From contig WGNR01000020.1 of NCBI GenBank assembly GCA_016124445.1, forward strand, positions 1 to 64,000: DNA of 64,000 bases, given 5' to 3'. Position 1 is the first letter of the stretch; each line of letters opens with the position of its first letter. The notes below the pieces were generated by a model. It made no database searches and had not been told where the DNA came from. It worked only from the letters and a program-made list of their open reading frames with translations. Made by a program: the position numbers and the translations under genes. The DNA comes from a bacterium. Lineage in GTDB: Bacteria > Planctomycetota > Planctomycetia > Pirellulales > Pirellulaceae. Shown here piece after piece: positions 8,336-17,721 of this stretch.

Positions 8336-8776
8336 CTAGTTCAGCTCCAATTCAAACTCATTTACCGGAACGGACTTTACTTCCACTTTCAAGTCGCTTG
8401 TTCCCGTTTGCGAATACTTTTTTGGTACGTTGCTGGGCAGCTTCGGAAGCGTAGGCAAACCGCTCGCTCCCGGCTGATGTCCTGATGCCGATGGTGATAG
8501 CGAGATCGTATAGGTTGCCTCGGGAATCGTCGTTGCACTTTTGAAAGTACCATCGGACTCTAAAGTGCAGGTGATTCCCACGCCCAAATCGATATTCTCA
8601 AATCGCACGTCCGCGCCGGTTACAGGTTTGCCGTCCGCGGTTATCTTTCCGGCGACGAGTCCTCCCGTTTCGGCTGGGCCACTGCATCCTATGGATACCA
8701 GCAGCCCAAGCAAAGCGACAACGAAAGGTACTCTACGCAACATCAGGTTTGCTCTTGGCGTTTTCAACATGTTCAT
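8336..8776 (-). CDS. Small lipoprotein, carboxypeptidase-regulatory-like fold
   Basis: A 146-residue protein with a hydrophobic export segment that ends in a lipobox-like SIGCSG (cysteine at about 31). A domain rich in beta strands follows, with the pattern GxITADGKPVTGADVRF, typical of carboxypeptidase-regulatory-like or transthyretin-like domains. Planctomycetes often encode such lipoproteins right beside DUF1559 proteins, as here (18 bases downstream). The role is unknown, possibly surface-associated. An internal ATG at 8743 would give a more standard signal peptide. Confidence 0.75.
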   Translation of the reverse strand: MNMLKTPRANLMLRRVPFVVALLGLLVSIGCSGPAETGGLVAGKITADGKPVTGADVRFENIDLGVGITCTLESDGTFKSATTIPEATYTISLSPSASGHQPGASGLPTLPKLPSNVPKKYSQTGTSDLKVEVKSVPVNEFELELN

Positions 8777-8794
8777 TGCGTTCCAGTCCTTTCC

Positions 8795-9751
8795 TTAGTC
8801 AAAAGTTACGATTTGGCCGTCGGCTCGGAGAGCCATACGTTTGAAATTGTTCAAGTCGATCGTCTCAGCGATGAATCGCACGGAGCCGTCCGCCAGCCCG
8901 ACGTTAATTCCACCTGGATGCGCCGAAGCGAGGATGGTTGAGTTGATGTAGACATAGCCGCAATCCCACTGGTCCGGGCAAGTAGCATTGGGGCCGTATT
9001 GAACCGGAACAATGCCCGACATGATCCCCGATTGCGAACCGGTCTGACTTAAATTGTTCGGACCGTGCCAGCCGGCATGATAACCACCTGGGCCCATCGT
9101 TTTGCCATCCGCGAATTCCCAAGACGAGCCGGCTCCAGGGCCAGTGTATTTCACCTTGTTGGACTGTTCGCCCAGGATCATCGTGTTCGATGTTCCGTCA
9201 GTCAGGTCTGCTAGTTTGACCTTTCGATTCATAGCGAATGGTCCGTTATCGCAATTCCACCCGTAGTACTTTTGGCACTTGCCGATGTTGGTACCAACCG
9301 CACCGCTCACACCCATGTAGTGGTGATACTGCAGATGCCTGCCATTCCAACCTGGATTCATGTTGGGATCCAATGGACTGGACGGACAGATGAACGCGTC
9401 GATCGCCAGATTTGAGAGGATCTGCGTGTTGACGTTGTTTGCGTCGCTCCCAAATGATTGCGAGAAGTCGAAACGCTCGTAGAGATTCTTCTGTTCGATA
9501 TAGGGCAGAACCGAAACACGCCAGTTGTGATTTTGCAAGACACCCATCGGCAGCGCCTTGTAGCTGTCGTTGTAAAGCTGCAGGGCCAAGCCAAGCTGCT
9601 TGATGTTGTTGGTGCACTGCATCCGCCGGGCAGCTTCGCGGGCCTGTTGGACCGCCGGGAGCAGAAGGGCGATCAACACGCCAATAATGGCAATGACGAC
9701 CAGGAGTTCGACCAAAGTAAACGCTCGCTTGAGATAACGTCCAGATCTCAT
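8795..9751 (-). CDS. DUF1559 protein with prepilin-type N-terminus
   Basis: The N-terminus RAFTLVELLVVIAIIGVLIA is the type IV pilin/pseudopilin cleavage and methylation signal followed by its helix. QQAREAARRMQCTNNIKQLGLAL and a C-terminal block with an H-x-G-G-x-N-V-x-x-A-D-G-S-V-R-F pattern define the DUF1559 (SBP_bac_10-like) family, which is hugely expanded in planctomycetes. These proteins are presumed to be processed by a prepilin peptidase and to sit in or outside the envelope; the actual function is unknown. Length (318 residues) is normal. It is followed by a small lipoprotein gene. Confidence 0.92.
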   Translation of the reverse strand: MRSGRYLKRAFTLVELLVVIAIIGVLIALLLPAVQQAREAARRMQCTNNIKQLGLALQLYNDSYKALPMGVLQNHNWRVSVLPYIEQKNLYERFDFSQSFGSDANNVNTQILSNLAIDAFICPSSPLDPNMNPGWNGRHLQYHHYMGVSGAVGTNIGKCQKYYGWNCDNGPFAMNRKVKLADLTDGTSNTMILGEQSNKVKYTGPGAGSSWEFADGKTMGPGGYHAGWHGPNNLSQTGSQSGIMSGIVPVQYGPNATCPDQWDCGYVYINSTILASAHPGGINVGLADGSVRFIAETIDLNNFKRMALRADGQIVTFD

Positions 9752-10174
9752 GATTTGTGCTCTCTATAAGTAAATAAAAAAAGAAAATGGATTAAATGTT
9801 CCCTGGGATATCATGGTGATATACCGAGATATTGTCAAGAAAAGCAAAATATGTGCCACGAACGTTTTTGCGCAGAGTAAAACGGAGTAAAAAGGTTTTT
9901 TTGGCGCCGATCGATTAAGAATTCATTTAATTGCGCATAAAACCATCCAGAGAAATTTACTGGCGTTTTCCCAATTCGATTCCTTTAGTGGCGTCGATTT
10001 CAGCCAAAGGGGTGGATACGCTGCTGAAACCTCAGGCAGGAGTGCTCAAGAGAATATCAATTCACTTTCTTTTATTATCCAACGAGCGTGGGGGTTCGCT
10101 TTGTTCTTTCAGGTGAGCGGTTTCCTCCGGGCTCGTTTGTGAGTTCAATACAAGACTGCTTTGGTTTGAGTTTT
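9752..10174. promoter_or_regulatory. A+T-rich divergent promoter region
   Basis: About 420 bases between the divergent DUF1559 and alkaline phosphatase genes, with no gene I can support. The half beside DUF1559 is notably A+T-rich. It holds a short inverted repeat ATATCA-TGG-TGATAT (9808-9822). I found no convincing Pho-box-like repeat upstream of the phosphatase. Confidence 0.4.
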
Positions 10175-11827
10175 ATGCTTCCCGCTTTGAGAATCGCCGT
10201 GCCTAGAGTCCTTGTTACTTTTGTTGTCGCTGGCTTATTGTTGTCCTCGTTTGGTCGTTGCTGGGGAGATCCCCCGACGAGCGATTCGATCGGGACGCTT
10301 CAACAGCAAAATGCCGAGTCCAATCAACCAACAGCGATCCACTGGGGACCGGACACGAAGAAATACTCGAGCTGGGGATCGCATTCCAATCGGCTGATTC
10401 CGGTCTACACGTTCGGAATCGATCTCGCCGCGTTCCAAGGCCCGCACAGTATCTATCGCGATAAGGAGAAGCTGAAAAAGCTGTACGGTTACCTTCCGTC
10501 GCACACGCTCAACACCAACGCCGAATACTTCGATCAGACCGACATCTACCAACTGCAGAAGTCGGCCGTCGAGCAGGGAAAGAAGCGAATCATCCTGTTT
10601 GTTTTCGATGGTATGGATTGGCAAACGACCTGGGCCGCAGCAACGCACAAGGCGGGCAAGGTTGCCTACCGAGACGGCCGGGGAACCGGTCTCAATTTTC
10701 AAGACTATCGAGGCGTGGAAACCGACTTTGGCTATTTCGTGACTTCGCCCCACGACGGTACGACCACGATCGATGTGGATAAGCAAATCGTTACCGCCCC
10801 AGGTACCAAGCCACTTGGAGGCTACGATCCCAGTTCGGCTGGTGGCTTTCCGTGGAGCGTTCCGCCAGATGTTCGTTATCCGATTGGTCAAGGTAAGCAA
10901 TCGGTCCATGGCGTTACCGATTCGGCCGCATCTGCTACGTCGCTCAATGCTGGGGTGAAGACCTACAACAATGCAATCAATGTCGATTTCATGGGTCGGG
11001 AAGTGCTGCCGATCTCGCGCCAGCTTCAGGCCGATGGCTGGCACATTGGTGTCGTCACCAGCGTGCCGATCTCGCATGCTACGCCAGGGGCTGCCTATGC
11101 GAATAACGTTGTTCGATACGACTACCAGGACATTACCCGCGATTTGGTCGGCCTGCCTTCGAGCTTTCATCCTGGCGGAATCCCAGGCGTCGACGTGCTT
11201 CTGGGCAGTGGTTGGGGCGAGAACTCGAAGTCGGAGAAACGCCAGGGATCGAACTACGTGCCCGGTAACACTTATATTGCCGGCAAAGACCTGAGCACGA
11301 TCGATGCCAGCAATGGCGGAAAGTATGTGATCGCTCAGCGCACGCCAGGCGAGAGTGGCGAAAAGGTTCTTCGCCAAGGGGTTAAAACGGCGATCCAGGA
11401 TGGCGATCGGCTGTTTGGTTTCTTTGGTATCGGCGGCGGTCACTTGCCGTTTCAGACCGCCGACGGCAAGTTCGATCCGGCATCCAGTTCTGGTGGCAAG
11501 GGGCCAACCAAGGCGGAAAAGTACAGCGACGCCGATCTGAAAGAGAACGTTACGCTCGCCGATATGAGCATCGCAGCGATGGATGTTTTGGAAGCAAAGG
11601 GAAAGCCATGGTGGCTGATGATCGAAGCCGGCGACGTTGATTGGGCGAACCATGCCAACAACATCGACAACTCGATCGGCGCTGTTCTCAGTGGTGACGA
11701 CGCATTCAAACAGGTTACCGACTGGATCGAAAACCATGGCGGCTGGAACGATACCTGTGTGATTCTGACGGCCGATCATGGCCATTACCTGATCATCGAC
11801 CAGCCAGAAGCGCTGACTGGCGACTAG
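10175..11827 (+). CDS. Secreted alkaline phosphatase (PhoA superfamily)
   Basis: A 550-residue enzyme that would release phosphate from organic esters outside the cytoplasm. A signal peptide spans about residues 1-31 from the chosen ATG at 10175; longer in-frame starts would bury it. FVFDGMDW holds the first metal aspartate (about 145). VTDSAASAT has the nucleophilic serine (about 250). EAGDVDWANHANN and TADHGHY give the remaining metal ligands. All core residues are present, so it is likely active. It contains a longer middle insertion than E. coli PhoA. It sits between sulfatase genes, which suggests coordinated attack on sulfated and phosphorylated organic matter. Confidence 0.88.
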   Translation: MLPALRIAVPRVLVTFVVAGLLLSSFGRCWGDPPTSDSIGTLQQQNAESNQPTAIHWGPDTKKYSSWGSHSNRLIPVYTFGIDLAAFQGPHSIYRDKEKLKKLYGYLPSHTLNTNAEYFDQTDIYQLQKSAVEQGKKRIILFVFDGMDWQTTWAAATHKAGKVAYRDGRGTGLNFQDYRGVETDFGYFVTSPHDGTTTIDVDKQIVTAPGTKPLGGYDPSSAGGFPWSVPPDVRYPIGQGKQSVHGVTDSAASATSLNAGVKTYNNAINVDFMGREVLPISRQLQADGWHIGVVTSVPISHATPGAAYANNVVRYDYQDITRDLVGLPSSFHPGGIPGVDVLLGSGWGENSKSEKRQGSNYVPGNTYIAGKDLSTIDASNGGKYVIAQRTPGESGEKVLRQGVKTAIQDGDRLFGFFGIGGGHLPFQTADGKFDPASSSGGKGPTKAEKYSDADLKENVTLADMSIAAMDVLEAKGKPWWLMIEAGDVDWANHANNIDNSIGAVLSGDDAFKQVTDWIENHGGWNDTCVILTADHGHYLIIDQPEALTGD

Positions 11828-12011
11828 GTGGACCGAATCTGCGGGTCGAATCGATTGTGCGCTCACCGGCAATCGAAGTAGATCGACCGAACTGGCCGTT
11901 AATTGCGGGCATGGCAGTTGTTTGACGCCATATTCTCACAAGGAGATACTGGGCGGTAATCCGCTCGCTCATCTCCACTGGCCGGTTCCTGCAATCTCGA
12001 GGTCTACCATC

Positions 12012-13409
12012 ATGCTGCGTCTGATCCCTGCGCTCGTTGCCATTTTGCTCGCCTTGCCGTCTGCCCTGTTGGCTGCCGACAAAGCGAAGCCGAACGTGAT
12101 TTTTATCTACGTCGACGATCTCGGCTACGGCGATCTGGGCTGCTTCGGTCAAAAGACGGTCCAGACACCCAACCTCGATCAGATGGCTAAAGATGGAATG
12201 AAGCTGACAAGCTTCTACGCTGGCTGCACCGTTTGTCGACCGTCGCGGTTGGTGCTGTGGACCGGTCGTCACCTTGGGCATCAGCCGATTGATGACAACA
12301 AGCCGTACACACTGAAGAAAACCGACCACACCCTCGCTGAGCTAATGAAGAAGCAAGGTTATGCGACCGGCGGCGTCGGCAAATGGGCCAACGGCGAACC
12401 AGGCAGCGGTGGCGAGCCGATCTATCACGGCTTCGATTTTTGGTGTGGCTACTTGGACCAAAGCCGGGCTCACAACTATTACCCGCTTTACTTGTGGCGC
12501 TGCGAAGGGGAGCAAATGGAAAAGCTTCCGCTGAAGGGCAACGTCGAGATGGGAGACAAGCCGCCCAAGAGCCGCGTGGCAACGCCGGATGGACGTGTCA
12601 CCTATTCGCACGACGTGATGACCAAGGAAGCGTTCGACTTCATCCGCCGCAACAAAGACAACCCGTTCCTGCTGCACATCCACTGGACGATCCCGCACGC
12701 CAACAACGAAGGTGGCCGTTTGACCGGCAACGGGATGGAAGTTCCCAGCTATGGTCAGTACGCCAAGGAAGATTGGCCTGATACCGAAAAGGGCTTCGCG
12801 GCGATGGTTACCTACATGGACAATAGTGTCGGCCAACTGCGAGAGCTACTCGACGAGTTGAAGCTGACCGACAACACGCTGATCTGCTTCGCTTCGGACA
12901 ATGGCCCGCATAACGAAGGAGGACACGATGTTCACTTCTTCGACTCGAACGGCCCGCTGCGTGGCTTCAAGCGTTCGGTTTACGAAGGAGGCATTCGGGT
13001 GCCGTTCATCGCCGTCTGGCCTGGTAAAATCAAACCAGGCACCGAGTCCGGCATCACCTTCAATGCCTACGACGTGATGGCCACCTATGCCGACCTGACC
13101 AAAGCGAAGAACATCCCGCTGAACGACGGTATCAGCTTCCTGCCGGTGCTGCTGGACGAAAAGCATCCGGTGGTCGTCGACAACAAGAAGCCGGACGCCA
13201 GGGATCGAATCTCTTACACGTCGTTCGGCAAGTGGGAAGCGTGCCGCCTGCGGCAGTTCAAAGCAGTCCGCAAGGCCGCCGATGCCCCGGTCGAACTTTA
13301 TGACTTGAGCAAAGACATCGGCGAAGAACACGACATCGCCAAAGAAAATCGCGAGATCGTCCAGATGATGAAGCAGTTCATGGACGAGGCGCGAAACCCG
13401 AACCGTTAG
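12012..13409 (+). CDS. Secreted sulfatase (CRPSR type)
   Basis: A 465-residue sulfatase with a signal peptide ending at about 22. YVDDLGYGDLGC supplies metal ligands. The formylglycine motif is CRPSR with its cysteine at about residue 75, followed by TGRH. GVGKWANG replaces the usual GKWHLG histidine with an alanine, a position commonly involved in substrate or sulfate contact, so its activity or specificity may differ from the three upstream sulfatases. I used the ATG at 12012 because the 30 extra residues of the longer frame hide the signal peptide. It lies 184 bases after the alkaline phosphatase gene on the same strand. Confidence 0.88.
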   Translation: MLRLIPALVAILLALPSALLAADKAKPNVIFIYVDDLGYGDLGCFGQKTVQTPNLDQMAKDGMKLTSFYAGCTVCRPSRLVLWTGRHLGHQPIDDNKPYTLKKTDHTLAELMKKQGYATGGVGKWANGEPGSGGEPIYHGFDFWCGYLDQSRAHNYYPLYLWRCEGEQMEKLPLKGNVEMGDKPPKSRVATPDGRVTYSHDVMTKEAFDFIRRNKDNPFLLHIHWTIPHANNEGGRLTGNGMEVPSYGQYAKEDWPDTEKGFAAMVTYMDNSVGQLRELLDELKLTDNTLICFASDNGPHNEGGHDVHFFDSNGPLRGFKRSVYEGGIRVPFIAVWPGKIKPGTESGITFNAYDVMATYADLTKAKNIPLNDGISFLPVLLDEKHPVVVDNKKPDARDRISYTSFGKWEACRLRQFKAVRKAADAPVELYDLSKDIGEEHDIAKENREIVQMMKQFMDEARNPNR

Positions 13410-13738
13410 GCTCGGCCGCCCTTTCAGACTTGGGTTATTTGTTGAAGTTTTCCAGGGGTTTCCGCCCCTCGCGATCGATCGGTCGCCCCCTTAGGGCTGA
13501 CGGGTCTCGATTCCCACGACCGCGCACAAAACCCCAATCGAGGGGCGTGAACTCTTCGTAACTCTTGGTGTCTTAACGAGATCGGTCCGCTCTGTTCCTT
13601 CTTTTTCAATCTTCCCGCGTTAGGGCGGAGCTAATGGCCCTTTTGCCTGCATTAGGTGGCGGCTAAGTGCGGCCTCTTGTCGGTGCAAGGGGGGCAAACT
13701 ATCATGCGGGTTTCAATTTCAGGTACTGGGAGAAAACA
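13410..13738. other. Leader region of ilvN, no gene seen
   Basis: About 330 bases between the last sulfatase and ilvN. It contains AGGGG-TTTCCG-CCCCT (13454-13469), whose GCCCCTCG (13464-13471) can alternatively pair with CGAGGGGC (13539-13546). That mutually exclusive pairing could act as a structured leader, but I saw no leader peptide rich in branched-chain codons. No gene is supported. Confidence 0.35.
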
Positions 13739-14263
13739 ATGCGTCACGTGCTCTCGGCCGTGGTACAGAATGTGCCCGGGGTGCTCGCCCACATTTCCGG
13801 GATGCTCGCCTCTCGCGGATACAATATCGATTCGCTCGCGGTGGGGGAAACCGAACAACCCAATCTATCTCGCATGACGTTTGTCCTCGTAGGGGATGAT
13901 GGGGTTCTAGAGCAGGTACGCAAGCAACTCGAAAAGATCGTTACCGTCGTCCGCGTATTGGATGTCAGTTCGCAAGACTTTGTTGAACGTGACCTGATGC
14001 TGATCAAAGTGACCGCCACCGGCGGAACGACCCGCTCCGAAATTCGAGAGTTGGTCGATATCTTCCGCGGCCGGATCGTCGACGTCGGCAGCAGCGAAGT
14101 GATCATCGAGATCTCTGGTACTGAAAACAAGATTGTCGCATTCATCGACTTGATGCGGCCCTTTGGAATCCGCGAACTGGTGAGAACAGGACGAATCGCC
14201 ATGGTTCGCAGCGGAACGCCCCTGGAAGATCAGGTCATCGATCCGCACGCGATCGAAGCGTAA
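13739..14263 (+). CDS. ilvN: Acetolactate synthase small (regulatory) subunit
   Basis: The 174-residue regulatory subunit of acetohydroxyacid synthase, which makes acetolactate in isoleucine, valine and leucine synthesis and binds valine for feedback control. The N-terminus MRHVLSAVVQNVPGVLAHISGMLASRGYNI is a standard ACT domain (about 1-75, including NIDSLAVGETE). The C-terminal half (about 80-160) matches the second small-subunit domain. The ATG at 13739 follows GGGAG. The large catalytic subunit is not in the window. ilvC follows in the same direction after 116 bases, a common arrangement. Confidence 0.93.
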   Translation: MRHVLSAVVQNVPGVLAHISGMLASRGYNIDSLAVGETEQPNLSRMTFVLVGDDGVLEQVRKQLEKIVTVVRVLDVSSQDFVERDLMLIKVTATGGTTRSEIRELVDIFRGRIVDVGSSEVIIEISGTENKIVAFIDLMRPFGIRELVRTGRIAMVRSGTPLEDQVIDPHAIEA

Positions 14264-14379
14264 GTATCATCTCCCTTTGCTTCACTGCATGGCGAAGGGT
14301 TTGTGTGAGGGGCTTTCTTTGGCCCCTCGCTTCATACCGTCCACTAACCTCCATCAGTTTCTCGAGAACTCAAACCAAC

Positions 14380-15384
<1,005 letters not shown>

Positions 15385-15415
15385 TTTGCTTCGCGAAAGT
15401 TAGATGCTGATAATC

Positions 15416-15449
15416 AAACGGCACCTGGGAAACCGGGTGCCGTTTTTTT
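15416..15449 (+). terminator. Intrinsic terminator after ilvC
   Basis: AAACGGCACC (15416-15425) pairs with GGTGCCGTTT (15436-15445) over a 10-base loop, followed by a T-run to 15449. It lies 32 bases after the ilvC stop codon. Confidence 0.92.
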
Positions 15450-15507
15450 GTCGTCTAGTTTTTGAAGGCGACCGTCTGCAAATCGCGCTTAAATGCTGGA
15501 GACGAAA

Positions 15508-16416
15508 ATGCTTACATTAGGGCTACTCAACCCTAGCTTGTATCCTAAGAGCCCTAAGTCACTCAAATCTCAATGGATACTGCACGCCCCACAGCTTAAT
15601 GACCCCCTCGAATGTATTGAGATCAACGACGCATACATATTGTCGCTGGGTGCCCATGATGCACACCGCAACTATCTTCTGTGTGTCAAAGCAAAGCCAT
15701 CATTGGAAGAAATCTTACTGATCGAAGCGTGCATATCGTACGTTTTTGATATGCCGTGCGCGATAGTTGATCCGAGGTTTAAGCGCGAATCCACAGTCCT
15801 AATGAAGGGCTTTCGGAACTACTATCGAAAATTTCACGGTCCAATTCATGATGATTTCTTTGATCCATTTGCGGGAAATACTGGAGCTGTTGATATCGCG
15901 GCCGAATACGGACTTGATTCATTTCGACGCACGCTAAATCCAGTTTCTCCTGGAGCTTCTAGGTGGAAAATCGAATTGCCCGCTAAAGCTAAGCTGAAAA
16001 ACGCGCTCTATGTTTATCGACTTGCGTCGATTGCATCTGATCCCTTTGCAACGATTTTGAACTACTGGCGTTGTCTAGAATCAATCACAACTCGCAGTGA
16101 TCGTCTTCAACTATTTCAAGATGTGGAGACATTAAACCTCTCTCCTGTTTCCGCATACGACCCTTTTGACAAGGGTGACTTCGACATCATGAAAACCTAC
16201 GTTCGTGAGGCAAAGCTTCATGCCAAGCAACTAAGGAAGAAATTGGGAGGATCGCATGACTTGTCAGATTATTTTTATACGCAAAGACGATGTCCGGTAG
16301 CTCATGCGAACGGGAGGCCGTTGTATTTTGATTCTGGGATTTCGTATGGCGAAATCCTTCGCGACTGCATTCTATTGAAGGTTGTAGTGCGATTTGCAAT
16401 TGAGCAGGAACTCTAA
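15508..16416 (+). CDS. Unknown protein with HEPN-like R-x4-H motif
   Basis: A 302-residue protein I cannot name. It has no signal peptide or membrane helix. Near the C-terminus it has RRCPVAHANG, which fits the R-x(4-6)-H signature of HEPN-type RNases and Apea-like proteins, and a preceding helix NYWRCLESIT resembles those families too. It also vaguely recalls proteins annotated MauJ. The ATG at 15508 has GGAG six bases upstream; an earlier ATG at 15493 lacks a site. The gene is visibly richer in A+T than its neighbours, with many AGG, CTA and TTA codons, and stands alone between a terminator and a repeat-like element, which suggests acquisition by transfer. Confidence 0.6.
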   Translation: MLTLGLLNPSLYPKSPKSLKSQWILHAPQLNDPLECIEINDAYILSLGAHDAHRNYLLCVKAKPSLEEILLIEACISYVFDMPCAIVDPRFKRESTVLMKGFRNYYRKFHGPIHDDFFDPFAGNTGAVDIAAEYGLDSFRRTLNPVSPGASRWKIELPAKAKLKNALYVYRLASIASDPFATILNYWRCLESITTRSDRLQLFQDVETLNLSPVSAYDPFDKGDFDIMKTYVREAKLHAKQLRKKLGGSHDLSDYFYTQRRCPVAHANGRPLYFDSGISYGEILRDCILLKVVVRFAIEQEL

Positions 16417-16729
16417 CCGACTAAGGTAGCGAAGAGCACAGCGAACGGTATCTTCCGGACTAGTCTAACCGCGCTGGCCAAACTCCCATTTGGCCTCGTT
16501 TCCTGGGGGTAAGCACAGTGGTTAGCCCAGGTTGCTGTGCAACCTGGGGAGCGCAGCGCATAGAGGCTTCCCTGTTCGTTTGGCCGCACTCACAAAACCT
16601 CCGTTCGGCCAGGGTGCCATGCCGTCCTCTTTGTCGGCATTCGAAACGATTGCCCGTTTTCTGACCAAGGAAGATTTACCGACTCGAGCACGGCCCCTGA
16701 TGCCTAAGCATTCAGTCCACAAGAAACAC
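16417..16729. repeat. Intergenic element with perfect hairpin
   Basis: No gene is supported. CCCAGGTTGC (16526-16535) pairs perfectly with GCAACCTGGG (16539-16548) over a 3-base TGT loop. The surrounding 300 bases read open on both strands without any protein-like features, which is typical of dispersed noncoding elements with balanced composition. It resembles intergenic repeat sequence I associate with planctomycete genomes, but copy number cannot be checked here. Confidence 0.45.
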
Positions 16730-16764
16730 AAATGCCATGCTTCTACGATGGAAGCATGGCATTT
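16730..16764 (-). terminator. Terminator hairpin after carbonic anhydrase
   Basis: AAATGCCATGCTTC (16730-16743) pairs perfectly with GAAGCATGGCATTT (16751-16764) over a 7-base loop, 18 bases beyond the end of the minus-strand carbonic anhydrase gene. The U-run on that strand is short. Confidence 0.75.
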
Positions 16765-16781
16765 ATTGCGAATGGAGCTGA

Positions 16782-17495
16782 TTAGCTGTCGAGAAAATCG
16801 ACGACGCCGGTCGAGAGGTTGTAGTAGGCGCCCACCATTTTCACTTTGCCGTTTTGAACGAATTTGGGCAAGATCGAACCGGTCTTGCTGAGCTTCTGCG
16901 CGTTATACACGGCGTTCGCCTTGGTGACGTTGACCAGCTTGTTGCCGGGCTCGCCTTGGACTTGGCGAACGACGGGCCGAATCTTGTCGACCATACCTTC
17001 GATCGCCCCTGGCAAGGTATCGTTATTGTCGATGTGATCGATCGCGGCCCGACAGGCGCCGCACGAGCTATGCCCCATGACCACAACCAGGCGAGCACCC
17101 AGTTCGGCGACAGCGAATTCGACGCTGCCCAGAAGAATTGGGCCAGAGCCGATCATGTTGCCAGCCACGCGGAGCACGAACAGGTTTCCGATCGGTTGGT
17201 CGAAAACCATTTCCGGCGGGACGCGCGAGTCGGCGCAGCCCAGGATCACGGCCGGCGGGGCCTGCCCTTTCGCGTCGCGGGCAAAGTCCTCGGGCGTACG
17301 AGGCGAGATGCGCGTTTTGCCGCTTGAGAATCGGCGGTTTCCGGCGACCAACTCGGCCAAGATGGCGTCTGGATCGTCGGATGCAGTTTCATTGGCGGCC
17401 CAGAGCGATGAAGTGGGATACAAGCTGACAGCTCCTGCCGCCAAGGCAAGACTCTGGACGAAGCTGCGCCGCGAAGTCGAATCCGAGTTACCCAT
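16782..17495 (-). CDS. Beta-class carbonic anhydrase, Tat-exported
   Basis: A 237-residue zinc enzyme interconverting CO2 and bicarbonate. The four key positions are visible: C87 and D89 in GCADSR, and H142 and C145 in GHSSCGAC. From the chosen ATG at 17495 the N-terminus reads MGNSDSTSRRSFVQSLALAAGA, a twin-arginine signal peptide, so the enzyme is probably folded in the cytoplasm and exported. Most beta-type enzymes are cytosolic, but exported ones are known. It stands alone between a terminator and a divergent methyltransferase gene. Confidence 0.9.
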   Translation of the reverse strand: MGNSDSTSRRSFVQSLALAAGAVSLYPTSSLWAANETASDDPDAILAELVAGNRRFSSGKTRISPRTPEDFARDAKGQAPPAVILGCADSRVPPEMVFDQPIGNLFVLRVAGNMIGSGPILLGSVEFAVAELGARLVVVMGHSSCGACRAAIDHIDNNDTLPGAIEGMVDKIRPVVRQVQGEPGNKLVNVTKANAVYNAQKLSKTGSILPKFVQNGKVKMVGAYYNLSTGVVDFLDS

Positions 17496-17721
17496 GATAT
17501 TTGGCCTTCGATAAGAGAAATGTAAGTAGATGCCTCTCAAACATAGCCCGCAGTAGACTTCATGGAATACCGTTTTTGCGCAATGACGCCAGATTCACAA
17601 AACCGGTTTAGATGGTCCGGAAAGCCCACCGTGCCGTTCCCAACTTGCCCTTCCCCCTGCCGATACGTTCTACTTCCCATTGGGGAATTTGCATCCACTA
17701 AGCCAAGGCAGCGGGGAAATC

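Noticed and set aside
9752..10174. Pho box upstream of the alkaline phosphatase
   Set aside because: No repeat of the PhoB-type half-site at the right spacing.
10235..11872. 545-residue minus-strand open frame
   Set aside because: It is fully antisense to the alkaline phosphatase, has no family resemblance and arises from the codon pattern of the real gene.
16522..16891. Small open frames on both strands over the hairpin element
   Set aside because: Protein-unlike, cross the terminator and overlap the carbonic anhydrase gene; more likely noncoding repeat.
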